In this document: positions 26,737-35,718 of the stretch, one piece after another
Position numbering within the stretch: position 1 is the first letter of the stretch
How the letters are laid out: the number at the start of each line of letters is the position of its first letter
Source: Acidaminococcus intestini DSM 21505
GTDB taxonomy: Bacteria; Bacillota; Negativicutes; Acidaminococcales; Acidaminococcaceae
Assembly (NCBI RefSeq): GCF_000425045.1
Contig: NZ_AULA01000001.1
Span: 62,001 to 126,000 of the forward strand
Direction of reading: 5' to 3'
DNA length: 64,000 nt
Translations under genes and position numbers: made by a program
The notes under the pieces: model-generated
Told to the model about the DNA's origin: nothing
The model's input: the letters and a program-made list of their open reading frames with translations, nothing else
The model's database searches: none

Positions 26737-27158
26737 TCCTTTCTCGTCTCCCTTTCTTCTTCCAGCATTTTATTCAAACGTTCCATATAGGAATCACTCA
26801 GCCGCGCAACCTTTCCTTCGGCCGTCGTGATGCCGTTTGTGGTCTTTCCTTCGGCAAGGAGCACGCCATCCTTGGCACGCAGGGCTCGATAGGAAAAGCT
26901 GAGCTTTACTTTGCTGAGTTTTTCAAGGACAGTTTCAATAATGACTTCATCATCAAAACGGGCCGACTGACGATAGCGGCAATTCACATCGACAATAGGA
27001 ACCATGAACCCTTCCCCCATCATCTCATTGAGGTCAATGCCCGCCTGCCGCAAATATTCCACCCGTCCCATTTCAAACCAGCGCAGGTAATTGGCATGGT
27101 GAACAACACCCATGAGGTCGGTTTCATAGAACCGGACCTTGAGTGAGAAAGATACCAT
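26730..27158 (-). CDS. YbgC/FadM-type acyl-CoA thioesterase
   Basis: Hotdog-fold thioesterase of about 142 residues. The active-site region VRFYETDLMGVVHHANYLRW (with catalytic Asp) and FEMGRVEYLRQAGIDL helix are clear. The open frame starts further upstream, but the ATG at 27158 has AAAGGAG 9 bases before it and matches the family N-terminus. Hydrolyses a small acyl-CoA or related thioester; natural substrate unknown. First gene of the operon with the unknown membrane protein and the CofE-like protein. Confidence 0.88.
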   Translation of the reverse strand: MVSFSLKVRFYETDLMGVVHHANYLRWFEMGRVEYLRQAGIDLNEMMGEGFMVPIVDVNCRYRQSARFDDEVIIETVLEKLSKVKLSFSYRALRAKDGVLLAEGKTTNGITTAEGKVARLSDSYMERLNKMLEEERETRKEC

Positions 27159-27243
27159 CGTGTCATCTCCTTTACCCTGGAACACGTAAAACAACAGAAA
27201 TCCCCATAAAACGCTGTGGCGATTCATGGGGTCAAATCCAATA

Positions 27244-27318
27244 TGGTACGCCTGGGCGGAATCGAACCGCCGCACACGGCTCCGGAGGCCGTTGCTCTAT
27301 CCACTGAGCTACAGGCGT
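27244..27318 (-). tRNA. tRNA-Arg (anticodon CCG)
   Basis: Minus strand cloverleaf: acceptor ACGCCTG pairs with CAGGCGT, D arm TAGCTCAGTGGATAGAGCA, anticodon stem ACGGC/GCCGT with loop CTCCGGA giving CCG (reads CGG), T arm GGCGGTTCGATTCCGCC, discriminator A and an encoded CCA. Confidence 0.96.
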
Positions 27319-27424
27319 ATGTCATGTCTGACGGAGGCTATTATAGCATAAATGATGGGCTTTATCAAATTCTTTTCGCTTTAGCTCCAAAAAAGTTTTT
27401 GTAAAATAGTCTCTCTCCCGCCTC

Positions 27425-28033
27425 TTACCGTTTCATGAGGGAAAGGAAGCGCTCCACGGGAAGGAGCCGGTAAAAGACAAGACAGATTACAAGGTTTGGC
27501 AAAAGATAGGTCAGGTTGGTCACAAAGGAATAGAGATAGATCGAAGTGCCTGCCGGAGCGTAACTGCCAAAAAAGACCACGCCCGAAAGAAAATGGAAAA
27601 AAAGCCGTACCGCCACGGCGGCCGTGATGCCTGCCATGTGGTGCCGAGGGAAACAGCCTGCAAGACCCAAGGCCATAAAAGGCAGGGGATAGTCGAAAAG
27701 GACCTGAACAGGATGCAGGATATATGGTGCCATCACAAGGTTCATGAGACTGTAGGCAAAACCTGCCAGCATGCCCACTTCCGGTCCATAGGCAAAGCTT
27801 ATGAAAAAAAGGGGCAGCATGCCGCCAAGCGTAACCGATCCGCCATTCGGCATGCGGTAAAATGGAAAGGCCGTAAGGATCACAGCCATGGCAAGCATAA
27901 GGCCACTACTTGCCGCCATGGATACAGACAGCCGCACCTGTTTAATCTTTAGGAGCGCTACCAGCAGGAAAAAAAGGGCAAAAAGGCAAAGGGCTGCACT
28001 CGGCACCTTCATGAGCTGCGTCAAAAGTTCCAT
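27425..28033 (-). CDS. thiT: ThiT-type energy-coupled thiamine transporter S component
   Basis: Integral membrane vitamin-binding subunit, about 202 residues with six helices. Landmarks: MAASSGLMLAMAVILTAFPF, then MPNGGSVTLGGMLPLFFISF with the ThiT signature, YGPEVGMLAGFAYSL, and AVRLFFHFLSGVVFFGSYAP. It needs a shared EcfAA'T module not in this window. It starts just after the nfo stop, sharing that transcript, and no TPP riboswitch precedes it, so thiamine control, if any, is not by this route. Confidence 0.88.
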   Translation of the reverse strand: MELLTQLMKVPSAALCLFALFFLLVALLKIKQVRLSVSMAASSGLMLAMAVILTAFPFYRMPNGGSVTLGGMLPLFFISFAYGPEVGMLAGFAYSLMNLVMAPYILHPVQVLFDYPLPFMALGLAGCFPRHHMAGITAAVAVRLFFHFLSGVVFFGSYAPAGTSIYLYSFVTNLTYLLPNLVICLVFYRLLPVERFLSLMKR

Positions 28034-28034
28034 C

Positions 28035-28868
28035 TTACTTTGCTGCCTCCTGCCGCATCATGTCAATTTCGTGGGCATAGCCCGAAAGTTCATTCGGTGT
28101 TTCAAGGATAAAGGGCAGGCCCGCTAAGGAAGGATGGCGGACGACGCGGGAAAGGGCAACCTGTCCGATCATGCCTTCGCCGATTTTTTCATGCCGATCC
28201 TTATGGGCACCTAAGGGATTCTTGCTATCGTTCAGATGGATGGCTTTCAGCCGGGACAGGCCAATGACGCGGTCAAATTCGCGGATAACACCATCAAGGT
28301 CAGAGACAATATCATAGCCCGCATCCCAGATGTGGCAGGTATCAAGGCAAACGCCGACCTTATCCTGAAGTGCAATACGTTCCAAGATGGCGCGGATTTC
28401 CTCAAAGCTGCGCCCCACTTCCGTACCCTTGCCAGCCATGGTCTCAAGAAGCAGCGTCGTCTGCTGTTTTTCATAAAGGACGCGATTGAGGCAGGCCGCA
28501 ATGAGTTCAATACCGATTTCCGCGCCCTGTCCCAGGTGGTTTCCTGGGTGCATGTTGTAATAATTTCCCGGCAGGGCCTCCAGTTTATGAAGGTCATCGG
28601 CAATGGTTTCAAGGGCAAACTGACGCACTTCTTCCTTCGTAGAGCAGGGATTTAAGGTATAGGGTGCATGGGCCACAAGGGGAACTGTCCCATAAGGGGC
28701 CCATGCCTTTTTGAAAAGATCCGCATCCTTGGGATCAAAGGCCTTGGCCTTGCTGCCGCGCGGATTGCGAGTAAAAAAAGCAAAGGTATCTGCCTTGATA
28801 CCGCGGGCCGTCTCCCCCATGGCCGCAAAGCCTTTGGAAGAGGAAAGATGGCAGCCAATATGTAACAT
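28035..28868 (-). CDS. nfo: Deoxyribonuclease IV (endonuclease IV, AP endonuclease)
   Basis: Zinc-dependent base-excision repair enzyme that nicks at abasic sites. Starts MLHIGCHLSSSKGF, typical for the family; zinc-ligand segments include YYNMHPGNHLGQG, LLLETMAGKGTEVG, VGVCLDTCHIWDAGYD, KAIHLNDSKNPLGAHKDRHE and PFILETPNE. About 277 residues. AAAGGAG lies 10 bases before the ATG at 28868. Own promoter at 28929-28958, overlapping the upstream gene's terminator. Confidence 0.95.
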   Translation of the reverse strand: MLHIGCHLSSSKGFAAMGETARGIKADTFAFFTRNPRGSKAKAFDPKDADLFKKAWAPYGTVPLVAHAPYTLNPCSTKEEVRQFALETIADDLHKLEALPGNYYNMHPGNHLGQGAEIGIELIAACLNRVLYEKQQTTLLLETMAGKGTEVGRSFEEIRAILERIALQDKVGVCLDTCHIWDAGYDIVSDLDGVIREFDRVIGLSRLKAIHLNDSKNPLGAHKDRHEKIGEGMIGQVALSRVVRHPSLAGLPFILETPNELSGYAHEIDMMRQEAAK

Positions 28869-28928
28869 AAAGAAAGATCTCCTTTCAGTTTCTGGCATGA
28901 CAAACGGCAAAGGCCGCTCATAGGCCCC

Positions 28929-28958
28929 ATTGTACGCTAAAGCGCGGGCCCATTTCAA
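28929..28958 (-). promoter_or_regulatory. Promoter for nfo-thiT
   Basis: TTGAAA, 18-base spacer, TACAAT on the minus strand; the spacer is also the 3' arm of the preceding terminator. Confidence 0.6.
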
Positions 28959-28972
28959 TGGGGCCGCGCTCG
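28939..28972 (-). terminator. Terminator-like hairpin after the hybrid kinase gene
   Basis: GCGCGG-CCCCA pairs with TGGG-CCCGCGC around GAAA on the minus strand, followed by TTTAGCG. It shares its bases with the nfo promoter. Confidence 0.6.
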
Positions 28973-28981
28973 GCTGTGTAT

Positions 28982-30718
28982 TTACTTTTCGATGAAGGTG
29001 GTTAAGGTATGGAGCAGGTTTTCCTTTTCAAGGGGTTTCCGGATCTGACCGTTCATGCCGCTTGAAAGGGCCTCTGCCACGTCTTCGGAAAGGATGTTTT
29101 CTGTAAGAGCCAAGATAGGAATGGTCTTGGCATCCTTGTGGTCAGCCATGCGGATGAGGCTTGCCGCTTCGCAGCCATCGACACCAGGCATATCAAGGTC
29201 CATCAAAATGGCTGCATAATAGCCTTCGGGACTCTTGCCAAACATCTCACAGGCTTCCCGCCCATCGTGGGCCCGTTCCACGAGGATGCCCGTGTTGGTC
29301 AGGAGCTTTTCCAGGACTTCCATGCTCAGGTCGTTGTCATCAGCAGCAAGGAGGCGTTTTCCCGCAAGGGGCATAAGCTTTTTATCACTTTCCGGAAGCT
29401 GGTGATACGTAAAGGGCAGTTCCATGGTAAAGCGGATACCCTCGCCGCTTTGGTTGTCAGCCTTGATGAGCCCACCCAGGATGTGGACAAGGTTATGGGT
29501 CACGACGAGGCCCAGACCGCCGTGGAAGCTGGACCGTTCTTCCAGCTGGGAAACCATTTCAAAGGGCAGGAATACCTTATCCATGAGGTCCTCAGGGATA
29601 CGCTTTCCTTCACAGGTGACGACCACTTCCAGAATCACTTTGCGTTTTTTCTGTTCCCGCCGACGAATCTCACAGCGCAGCTGATGATGCTCGCCTGTAA
29701 AGAGCATGGCATTGGCCAATAGGTTCATCATGACCTGCTCGAAACGGACCCGGTCACCATCAAGGGACAGGTGCTTTACGCCGTCTGTTTCCATGGTAAA
29801 TTCAATCTGGCGGCGCTGCGCTTCCTGACTAAAGAGCGACTCAATGCGGCTGAGGACCCCATCGAGTTCAAAGGGTTCGCTTTTAAGCGACAGGGTGCCA
29901 TTTTCCATGGCGGAAAGGTCAATGACGTCGTTCAGGACCGAAAGGAGATAGCGGACCTGATCCTGACTTCCTTTCACGTAAGCCCGGCGCTGGTCCACAT
30001 TGTCTTCTTCGCCGGCAAGGGTCAGGTAGCCCATGATGGAATTGAGGGCTTCCCGCGTGTCGCGGCTGATGCGGCTCATGAACTTACCTTTTGTTTCTGC
30101 ATCATCACGGGCTTGGCTCATAGCCGAATGCAGCTGGGCACGGCGCTCCATTTCAAGGCTCTTCTGATCATCGATGCGGCGGCGCAGGAAGAGTACGTCC
30201 CGATGATGGCTGCGCCCTTTTTTCACGCCCTGAAGCAGGAAGCTGGCCCAATGATAGGTGCCATCCCCGTCCTTGACGCGGGCCATGAATTCATAAGAGG
30301 AACAGGTCTTGCGCGTCCGTTCCAGATTTGTCTGGAGCACTTCCTTCGTGTATTTCAGCTGGTCGCTGGGATGGAGCTCGCCAAAAATGGCATCCACTGA
30401 ATCAATGGGTACAGCCTTGACCGTAACTTTTTCTCCCTCATCTTCATAGCAATAAGCTGTATGATGGTTAAGATCTAGCTCGGCTACCCGGTCATAGGTT
30501 TCCACAAAATAGCCAATGAGACGACTAATCCGATAGCGTGCCTTCCGTTCCCTGCGGACCTGCCGGGTCCGAAAAAAGTAAAGGAGTGCAAAAAAGGCAA
30601 TGAGGACCACCGCGGCCACGAGAAGATGACCGGCATTACGTTCAAGGAACACAGACGCGGACGCTTCTGCAGGAAGGATGGCGGAAAGCGATTCCAGCCA
30701 AGATTTGATGAGATTCAT
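28982..30718 (-). CDS. Hybrid histidine kinase-like protein lacking the phospho-accepting His
   Basis: 578 residues: one membrane helix (about 30-48), a PAS-like region (about 70-190), a dimerisation helix pair, an HATPase-like domain and a C-terminal receiver. At the H box, where kinases have SHDIRTP, this protein has SRDTREA: the His codon is CGC (Arg). The ATP-lid DTGIGI motif is also degraded (CEGKRI), while the N box NLLANAM and GGLGLVV remain. The receiver keeps its acidic pair, Asp in LMDLDMPG, Thr and Lys (IRKPLEK). So it is probably a pseudokinase that senses and scaffolds or receives phosphate from another kinase. Encoded 18 bases after ctpA on the same strand. Confidence 0.85.
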   Translation of the reverse strand: MNLIKSWLESLSAILPAEASASVFLERNAGHLLVAAVVLIAFFALLYFFRTRQVRRERKARYRISRLIGYFVETYDRVAELDLNHHTAYCYEDEGEKVTVKAVPIDSVDAIFGELHPSDQLKYTKEVLQTNLERTRKTCSSYEFMARVKDGDGTYHWASFLLQGVKKGRSHHRDVLFLRRRIDDQKSLEMERRAQLHSAMSQARDDAETKGKFMSRISRDTREALNSIMGYLTLAGEEDNVDQRRAYVKGSQDQVRYLLSVLNDVIDLSAMENGTLSLKSEPFELDGVLSRIESLFSQEAQRRQIEFTMETDGVKHLSLDGDRVRFEQVMMNLLANAMLFTGEHHQLRCEIRRREQKKRKVILEVVVTCEGKRIPEDLMDKVFLPFEMVSQLEERSSFHGGLGLVVTHNLVHILGGLIKADNQSGEGIRFTMELPFTYHQLPESDKKLMPLAGKRLLAADDNDLSMEVLEKLLTNTGILVERAHDGREACEMFGKSPEGYYAAILMDLDMPGVDGCEAASLIRMADHKDAKTIPILALTENILSEDVAEALSSGMNGQIRKPLEKENLLHTLTTFIEK

Positions 30719-30736
30719 AACGACTCCTTTCGGCGA

Positions 30737-31885
30737 TTACTGGGAAATGACCGTTTTCAAATAGGCCTCAGCGGCTTCCAGCTGATTGGTGCCGGCAGCT
30801 CCTATTGCTTCCACGGTTTCATCAGGTTCGATGCCGACCTTATCGATGCTGCGCCCACTGGGCGTATAGTACTTTGCAATGGTAAGCTTGACAGCAGTTT
30901 TCTGGCTTAACATGAAGACATTCTGGACCACACCCTTGCCAAAGGTCTTGGTCCCAAAAAGTTTGCCTGATCCCGTATCCTGGATAGCACCGGAAACAAT
31001 TTCCGCCGCGCTTGCCGTTCCATGGTTCACCAATACGGCAATGGGGAAAGGCACCTTTTCAAGCTCTGAGGAGAAGGTTTCAGTCGCCCCCGATTTATCC
31101 GTCATGGAAACAATGGGGCCTTTGGGAACAAGGTGCTTTGCGACATTGACGCCACTTTGGAGAAGGCCCCCTGGATTGTCCCGCAGATCAAGGACCAACG
31201 CTTTCATGCCCTCCCCCTGCAACTTTCCCAGTGTGGCGGCAAAATCGCGGTCCGTTTCCTCGTTGAAATTCGTGATCCGGATATAGCCGATGCCGCCTTC
31301 TTCCATGCGTCCGTAGACGCTCTTGACCTTGATTTCGCTTCTTGTCAGCGTCACTTCGCGGGTGGATCCATCGGCAGACTTCAGTCCCACTGTCACTTGC
31401 GTCCCATCTTTGCCGCGAAGCTTTTTTACAACCTCGTTCAGGCTTTCGCCCGTCACGTCCTTCCCGTCAATGGAAAGGATGATGTCCCCTGCCTTGATGC
31501 CGGCTTTGTAAGCCGGTGTATCTTCAATGGGAGAAACAACGATAATTTCCTTTGATTCCTTCATGCCCAAGACCATGCCGACACCACCAAAATGGCCTTC
31601 AGTCATGGCATTCAAGGCTTCAAAATTCGATGTATCCAAATAGGATGAATACGGGTCACCCAGTTCCTCCACCATCCCGCGGATAGCGCCGTCATAAAGG
31701 TTCTTTTCTTCCATGTCTCCCACATAATAGCTGGAAATCAAATGCAGGGTCCGTATCAACTCGAGAAATCCCGCGGGATTGCCGACATAGCGGCCAAGGA
31801 CCGTGATACTTCCGAAGATAAAGACGCAAAAAGAAACCAAGACGGCCACGATCAGGTGGGCCCAGCCAAATCTTTTTTTACCCAT
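30737..31885 (-). CDS. ctpA: S41-family C-terminal processing protease
   Basis: Periplasmic serine protease with Ser/Lys dyad. N-terminal membrane anchor (about 8-28), helical region with LHLISSYYVGDMEEKNLYDG, PDZ domain (about 95-180, FGGVGMVLG to SIDGKDVTGESL), then the protease core with DLRDNPGGLL, catalytic Ser in NHGTASAAEIVSG and Lys in GTKTFGKG. 382 residues. Lies between the M23 peptidase and the pseudokinase in the ftsEX operon; CtpA-type proteases often trim envelope or cell-wall enzymes, so the M23 neighbour is a candidate client (inference). Confidence 0.94.
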   Translation of the reverse strand: MGKKRFGWAHLIVAVLVSFCVFIFGSITVLGRYVGNPAGFLELIRTLHLISSYYVGDMEEKNLYDGAIRGMVEELGDPYSSYLDTSNFEALNAMTEGHFGGVGMVLGMKESKEIIVVSPIEDTPAYKAGIKAGDIILSIDGKDVTGESLNEVVKKLRGKDGTQVTVGLKSADGSTREVTLTRSEIKVKSVYGRMEEGGIGYIRITNFNEETDRDFAATLGKLQGEGMKALVLDLRDNPGGLLQSGVNVAKHLVPKGPIVSMTDKSGATETFSSELEKVPFPIAVLVNHGTASAAEIVSGAIQDTGSGKLFGTKTFGKGVVQNVFMLSQKTAVKLTIAKYYTPSGRSIDKVGIEPDETVEAIGAAGTNQLEAAEAYLKTVISQ

Positions 31886-31894
31886 AGACCCTCC

Positions 31895-33028
31895 TTATGG
31901 CAAATAGTTGAGCGGGGACGTGACTTCACCATGGATACGCACTTCAAAGTGGCAGTGCGGCCCCGTCGAATTCCCCGTACTGCCTGCAAGGGCAATGGTC
32001 TGACCTTTGGAAACGTTTTCGCCAACGCCGACAGTAAGGGAACTGTTGTGTCCGTAGAGAGTCACAAGGCCGCCACCATGATCGATCATCACCGCATTGC
32101 CATAACCGCCCATCCAGCCAGCATAAATCACCGTACCGGAATCAGCGGCCACAATGGGCTGCCCATAGTCGGCACCGATATCGATTCCGGCATGGAAGAT
32201 TTCCGTACCCCAAATGGGGTGGACGCGCCAGCCAAAAGGAGACGTGATTTCCCCATAACAAGGCCAGGTAAACTGACCAGACCCGTGGGCAGAAGCCATC
32301 ATGCGGCCCTCCTGCTCCATGCGCTGGATCATGGCCGTAATTTCCTGGCTGTTGCGCTGGAGTTCTTCGTACTCTGCATCAAGACGGGATTTTTCCGCTA
32401 GAGCTTCCTGATAGAGCTGCTCCTGCTCAGCTGTTTTTTGTTCCACATAGGCCTTTTTCTGAAGCACTTCCTGGCGCTTCCCATCAAGTTCCGCATGTTC
32501 CGCGTCAAGCTCGGCCTTTTTGGCTTCAAGCTCATGCTTTTGCGCATTCAGCGTTTCAATGAGGTTCGTATCACGGCGAATGATGCGCTGCAAGAGATAC
32601 ATGCGGGAGGAAAAATCCCGGAAATCACTCGATCCCAGAAGCACGTCAAGATAGTTCACCTGTCCGTTCTCATAGATGTCGCGAAGCCGTTTTTTGTAGA
32701 TTTCCCGCGTATTGTCAAATTCCTTTTCCTTGATGACAAGGGCCCGTTCATTACTGCGGATCTTGCCTTCAAGAATGCGCTGCTGGCCTTCGACAACGGC
32801 AAGCTGCTGTTTTGCCTCGGCAAGTTCCTGCCGGGCCCTGACAAGGCGGTCCACGGCGTTTGAAATGCGAGCTTCACTTTCCTTTCGCTGGGAAGTGTTC
32901 GTGTCCATCTGCCGCTGAATCTCGTCGAGCTCTGCTTTTTTATCCTCTATGGATTCTGCCCACGAAACGGGTCCCATATAGCTCATAAGGGCCATCAGAG
33001 CCGTTGCGACGGCAACTTCTTTTTTCAT
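31895..33028 (-). CDS. M23 peptidase with coiled coil (EnvC/PcsB-like cell-division hydrolase)
   Basis: Exported protein of about 377 residues. Signal peptide ending SWA, a long coiled coil (about 25-245) and a C-terminal M23 domain with metal ligands HAGIDIGAD and HCHFEV, so the zinc site looks complete, as in an active endopeptidase rather than EnvC, which lacks it. It starts 15 bases after the ftsX stop. In E. coli and streptococci FtsEX controls such coiled-coil hydrolases, so this is its likely effector. Confidence 0.93.
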   Translation of the reverse strand: MKKEVAVATALMALMSYMGPVSWAESIEDKKAELDEIQRQMDTNTSQRKESEARISNAVDRLVRARQELAEAKQQLAVVEGQQRILEGKIRSNERALVIKEKEFDNTREIYKKRLRDIYENGQVNYLDVLLGSSDFRDFSSRMYLLQRIIRRDTNLIETLNAQKHELEAKKAELDAEHAELDGKRQEVLQKKAYVEQKTAEQEQLYQEALAEKSRLDAEYEELQRNSQEITAMIQRMEQEGRMMASAHGSGQFTWPCYGEITSPFGWRVHPIWGTEIFHAGIDIGADYGQPIVAADSGTVIYAGWMGGYGNAVMIDHGGGLVTLYGHNSSLTVGVGENVSKGQTIALAGSTGNSTGPHCHFEVRIHGEVTSPLNYLP

Positions 33029-33042
33029 GACAAGGCCCCCTA

Positions 33043-33933
33043 TCAAACATCCAGGAACTTGCGCAGGCTGATGGCACTTCCGGCAGCCCCGATAAAGGTG
33101 CCAACAGCCACAAGACCGGCACAGAGGTAGACCATAAAGGGCCAGCTTGGCAGGAGGGGAAAGAAGGCCAGGGTTGAATAGATTTTCACCTGGGCAGCGT
33201 CATACATCTTGAAAAGGGCCACAGCGGCAATGAGAGCCCCGACAAAGCCCATGAACATCCCTTCCAGCAGGAAAGGCCAGCGGATGAACCAGTTGGTGGC
33301 CCCCACATATTTCATGATGCTCACTTCCCGCCGACGGGCAAAGACCGTAATGCGGATCGTATTGGAAATAATGAAAAGGGTGGCAATGGCAAGCATGATG
33401 ATGAGGAAAATGCCTCCCAGGCGCAGGATACGTGTCAACTGGAAGAGATGTTCCACCACTTCCTGTCCAAATTTAGCCGTTTCCACTCCGGGCATCTTTT
33501 CGATTTGGGGCACGATTTCCTGGATGCGTTCCGGTTTATCCACCTGGACTTCAAAGGAATAAGGGAAGGGGTTGTCCTCTCCCAAGGCATCAAGGAGCTT
33601 TTCCTGTTCGCGGAGCCGTTTCTTGAAATTCTGCAGGGCTTCTTCCTTTGTCACGCCCTTGACTTCCATGACGCCCCGCGTCGTCTTGAGCTGCTGCTCT
33701 ACTTGACGGCGCTGCACGCTCGTTGCGGCATCCGACATATAGACCGTCACCTGGACCTGATTTTCCAGGTATTGGGCAAGGTTATTGACATTGAGAACCA
33801 TCGTCAAAAAGAGCCCCAGGACAAGGATGGAAAGGGCAACCGTCGTCACGGACGCAATACTCATAAGGGAGTTGCGTTTTAGTGACGTAAAGGTTTCCTT
33901 CAAATAATACCATTTTGTACTAAAGCTCATAAC
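33043..33933 (-). CDS. ftsX: Cell-division permease-like protein FtsX
   Basis: Membrane partner of FtsE. About 297 residues with four helices: one near 20-45, then an external domain of about 120 residues, then three helices (FLIIMLAIATLFIISNTIRI onward). Typical N-terminus with YYLKETFTSLKRNSLMSIAS. The ATG at 33933 has AAAGGAG 9 bases upstream and overlaps the ftsE stop by 14 bases. The external domain would bind the M23 coiled-coil protein encoded next. Confidence 0.94.
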   Translation of the reverse strand, partial: VMSFSTKWYYLKETFTSLKRNSLMSIASVTTVALSILVLGLFLTMVLNVNNLAQYLENQVQVTVYMSDAATSVQRRQVEQQLKTTRGVMEVKGVTKEEALQNFKKRLREQEKLLDALGEDNPFPYSFEVQVDKPERIQEIVPQIEKMPGVETAKFGQEVVEHLFQLTRILRLGGIFLIIMLAIATLFIISNTIRITVFARRREVSIMKYVGATNWFIRWPFLLEGMFMGFVGALIAAVALFKMYDAAQVKIYSTLAFFPLLPSWPFMVYLCAGLVAVGTFIGAAGSAISLRKFLDV

Positions 33934-34606
33934 CATAGACTCCTTTGATATCGTCACGGACAATGCGACCATCTTCGATGGCAATGACCCGCTTTTGCAT
34001 ATAGTCCACCATGGTCTTGTCATGGGTGGCCATGATGATGGTCGCGCCCCGCTTATTGACTTCGGAAAAGATATTCATGATTTCCATACTGGTTTCCGGG
34101 TCGAGGTTTCCCGTCGGTTCGTCGGCAATGACCAGCAGCGGGTCGTTGACAATAGCCCGGGCAATAGCCACACGCTGCTGCTCACCGCCGCTCATTTCAC
34201 TGGGATAGTTCTTTGCCCGGTCGCCAAGACCAACAAGGGTCAGGACTTCCATGACCCGTTCCTTGATTTTCTTGGAAGGGGCCTCGATGACCTGCATGGC
34301 AAAGGCCACATTTTCAAAGGCCGTCCGGTCATTCAGCAGTCGGTAGTCCTGGAATACGATACCCAGCTGACGCCGCAGGTAGGGGATCTCGTCATTGCGA
34401 AGCTTCATGACATCGACGCCGTCCACAAAGATCTGCCCGCTTGACAGTTCAATCTCACGGGAAATGGTCTTGATGAAGGTTGATTTGCCGGCCCCGCTGG
34501 GACCGACGAGAAAGACAAACTCACCTGGCTTGATATGAACATTCACGTCCTGGAGTGCAGCGGCTCCGCCAGGATAGATCTTGCTGGCATGTTTCATTAC
34601 GAGCAA
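33920..34606 (-). CDS. ftsE: Cell-division ATP-binding protein FtsE
   Basis: ABC-type ATPase of 228 residues. Walker [10 protein letters not shown] near 36-44, Q loop FQDYRLL, signature [13 protein letters not shown], Walker [14 protein letters not shown] and H-loop ATHD. I use a TTG start at 34606: AGGAG lies 9 bases before it and it yields the usual short N-terminal strand [10 protein letters not shown]; the ATG at 34597 is 18 bases away. It overlaps the csaB stop. ATP use by FtsEX drives septal hydrolase activation. Confidence 0.94.
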   Translation of the reverse strand: MLVMKHASKIYPGGAAALQDVNVHIKPGEFVFLVGPSGAGKSTFIKTISREIELSSGQIFVDGVDVMKLRNDEIPYLRRQLGIVFQDYRLLNDRTAFENVAFAMQVIEAPSKKIKERVMEVLTLVGLGDRAKNYPSEMSGGEQQRVAIARAIVNDPLLVIADEPTGNLDPETSMEIMNIFSEVNKRGATIIMATHDKTMVDYMQKRVIAIEDGRIVRDDIKGVYGYEL

Positions 34607-35718
34607 TGGGATCCACTCCTTTTTTCGTTGGATTCATGCATAAGGGCAAGGGCACGCAGGATATTGGAACGTGCTTCCTTTCTAAGAGCGGCAAGTTCCG
34701 AAGCTTCCTGGGCTCCTGAATCGGCAGGCATCGAATCGGCAAGGGAAACGATTTCACCGGCCGTGATGGCATCGATGGTATCGACAACGGTTCCTTTCAT
34801 CCCATCTACAAAACGGTCCACTTTGGGATCATAAGAAACCGCCATAAAAGGCACGCCGGCAAGGGCCGCAAAGACCAGGGCATGGAGCCGCATCCCCACC
34901 AAAAGGCGCAGGCTGGCCATGAGGTCAAGATATTCCTTTGTGGAAAGTTTTCGCGGCAGGATAAAGACGTCGCGGCTATTTTCCATTTGCCCAAGCACCG
35001 CATCGGAAACTTCCCTGTCAGACGGAAACTGAAACGGGACAAAGAGAATCTGCGCCCCAAAGGCGGCCTTGAGACCATCGGCCGCGCGGGCAAATTCAGG
35101 AATAAAGCGATCCTCTCCCTTCCAGTGCCGCAGGGCAAAGCCAATGACGGGCCGTTCAGGATCGATGCCCATGCCTCGCAGGATGACTTCTCCCACCTTG
35201 CGATTGCCGTCAGGAAGGGAAAAGACAGCATCACTTGTGACGAGGATATCCTTTCGCTCAAAGCCCATCTCACAAAGGTCATCCAAGGACCCATCGTCAC
35301 GGACCGTAATCAAATCGGCGTGGCGGCAGACGAACCGGGTCAGGAAGCGGGAAAAACAGCCCTTGATCGGACCGATTCCCTGGGCAAAGAGCATCACCTT
35401 TTTCCTCATAATGACGCCAAGAGCGATGATGGAAAGATAATAAAAGAGACTGAAATGGCTCGTTACGTTCTGGAGCAGGCTGCCGCCGCCCGATAAGAGC
35501 AGGTCCGTCCCTGCCATGGCCCGCAGGATGGCGGGAAAATCAAAGCGTCCGATGCTCTTTACGTCGTGGAGGGCACAGGTTGAGCGGGGATGGCCGCTAA
35601 TGACCGTAATGACCGTATCAGGGGCCTCCCGTTTAAGGCTGTCCACAATGGCCGTCAGCATGGCTTCGTCACCGGCATTGGAAAATCCGTAATATCCGGA
35701 TATGAGCACCTTAGCCAC
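34597..35718 (-). CDS. csaB: Polysaccharide pyruvyl transferase CsaB
   Basis: Transfers pyruvate from PEP to cell-wall-linked polysaccharide, the modification recognised by SLH domains. PF04230 enzyme of about 373 residues: VLISGYYGFSNAGDEAMLTA at the N-terminus, LLLSGGGSLLQN, and the C-terminal GMRLHALVFAALAGVPFMAV. Starts at GTG 35718 with GGGGAGGG upstream and overlaps the previous stop by 8 bases. In Negativicutes SLH-bearing outer-membrane proteins tether the outer membrane to the wall, so this enzyme may prepare their anchor (inference from the literature on the group). Confidence 0.92.
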   Translation of the reverse strand: MAKVLISGYYGFSNAGDEAMLTAIVDSLKREAPDTVITVISGHPRSTCALHDVKSIGRFDFPAILRAMAGTDLLLSGGGSLLQNVTSHFSLFYYLSIIALGVIMRKKVMLFAQGIGPIKGCFSRFLTRFVCRHADLITVRDDGSLDDLCEMGFERKDILVTSDAVFSLPDGNRKVGEVILRGMGIDPERPVIGFALRHWKGEDRFIPEFARAADGLKAAFGAQILFVPFQFPSDREVSDAVLGQMENSRDVFILPRKLSTKEYLDLMASLRLLVGMRLHALVFAALAGVPFMAVSYDPKVDRFVDGMKGTVVDTIDAITAGEIVSLADSMPADSGAQEASELAALRKEARSNILRALALMHESNEKRSGSHCS

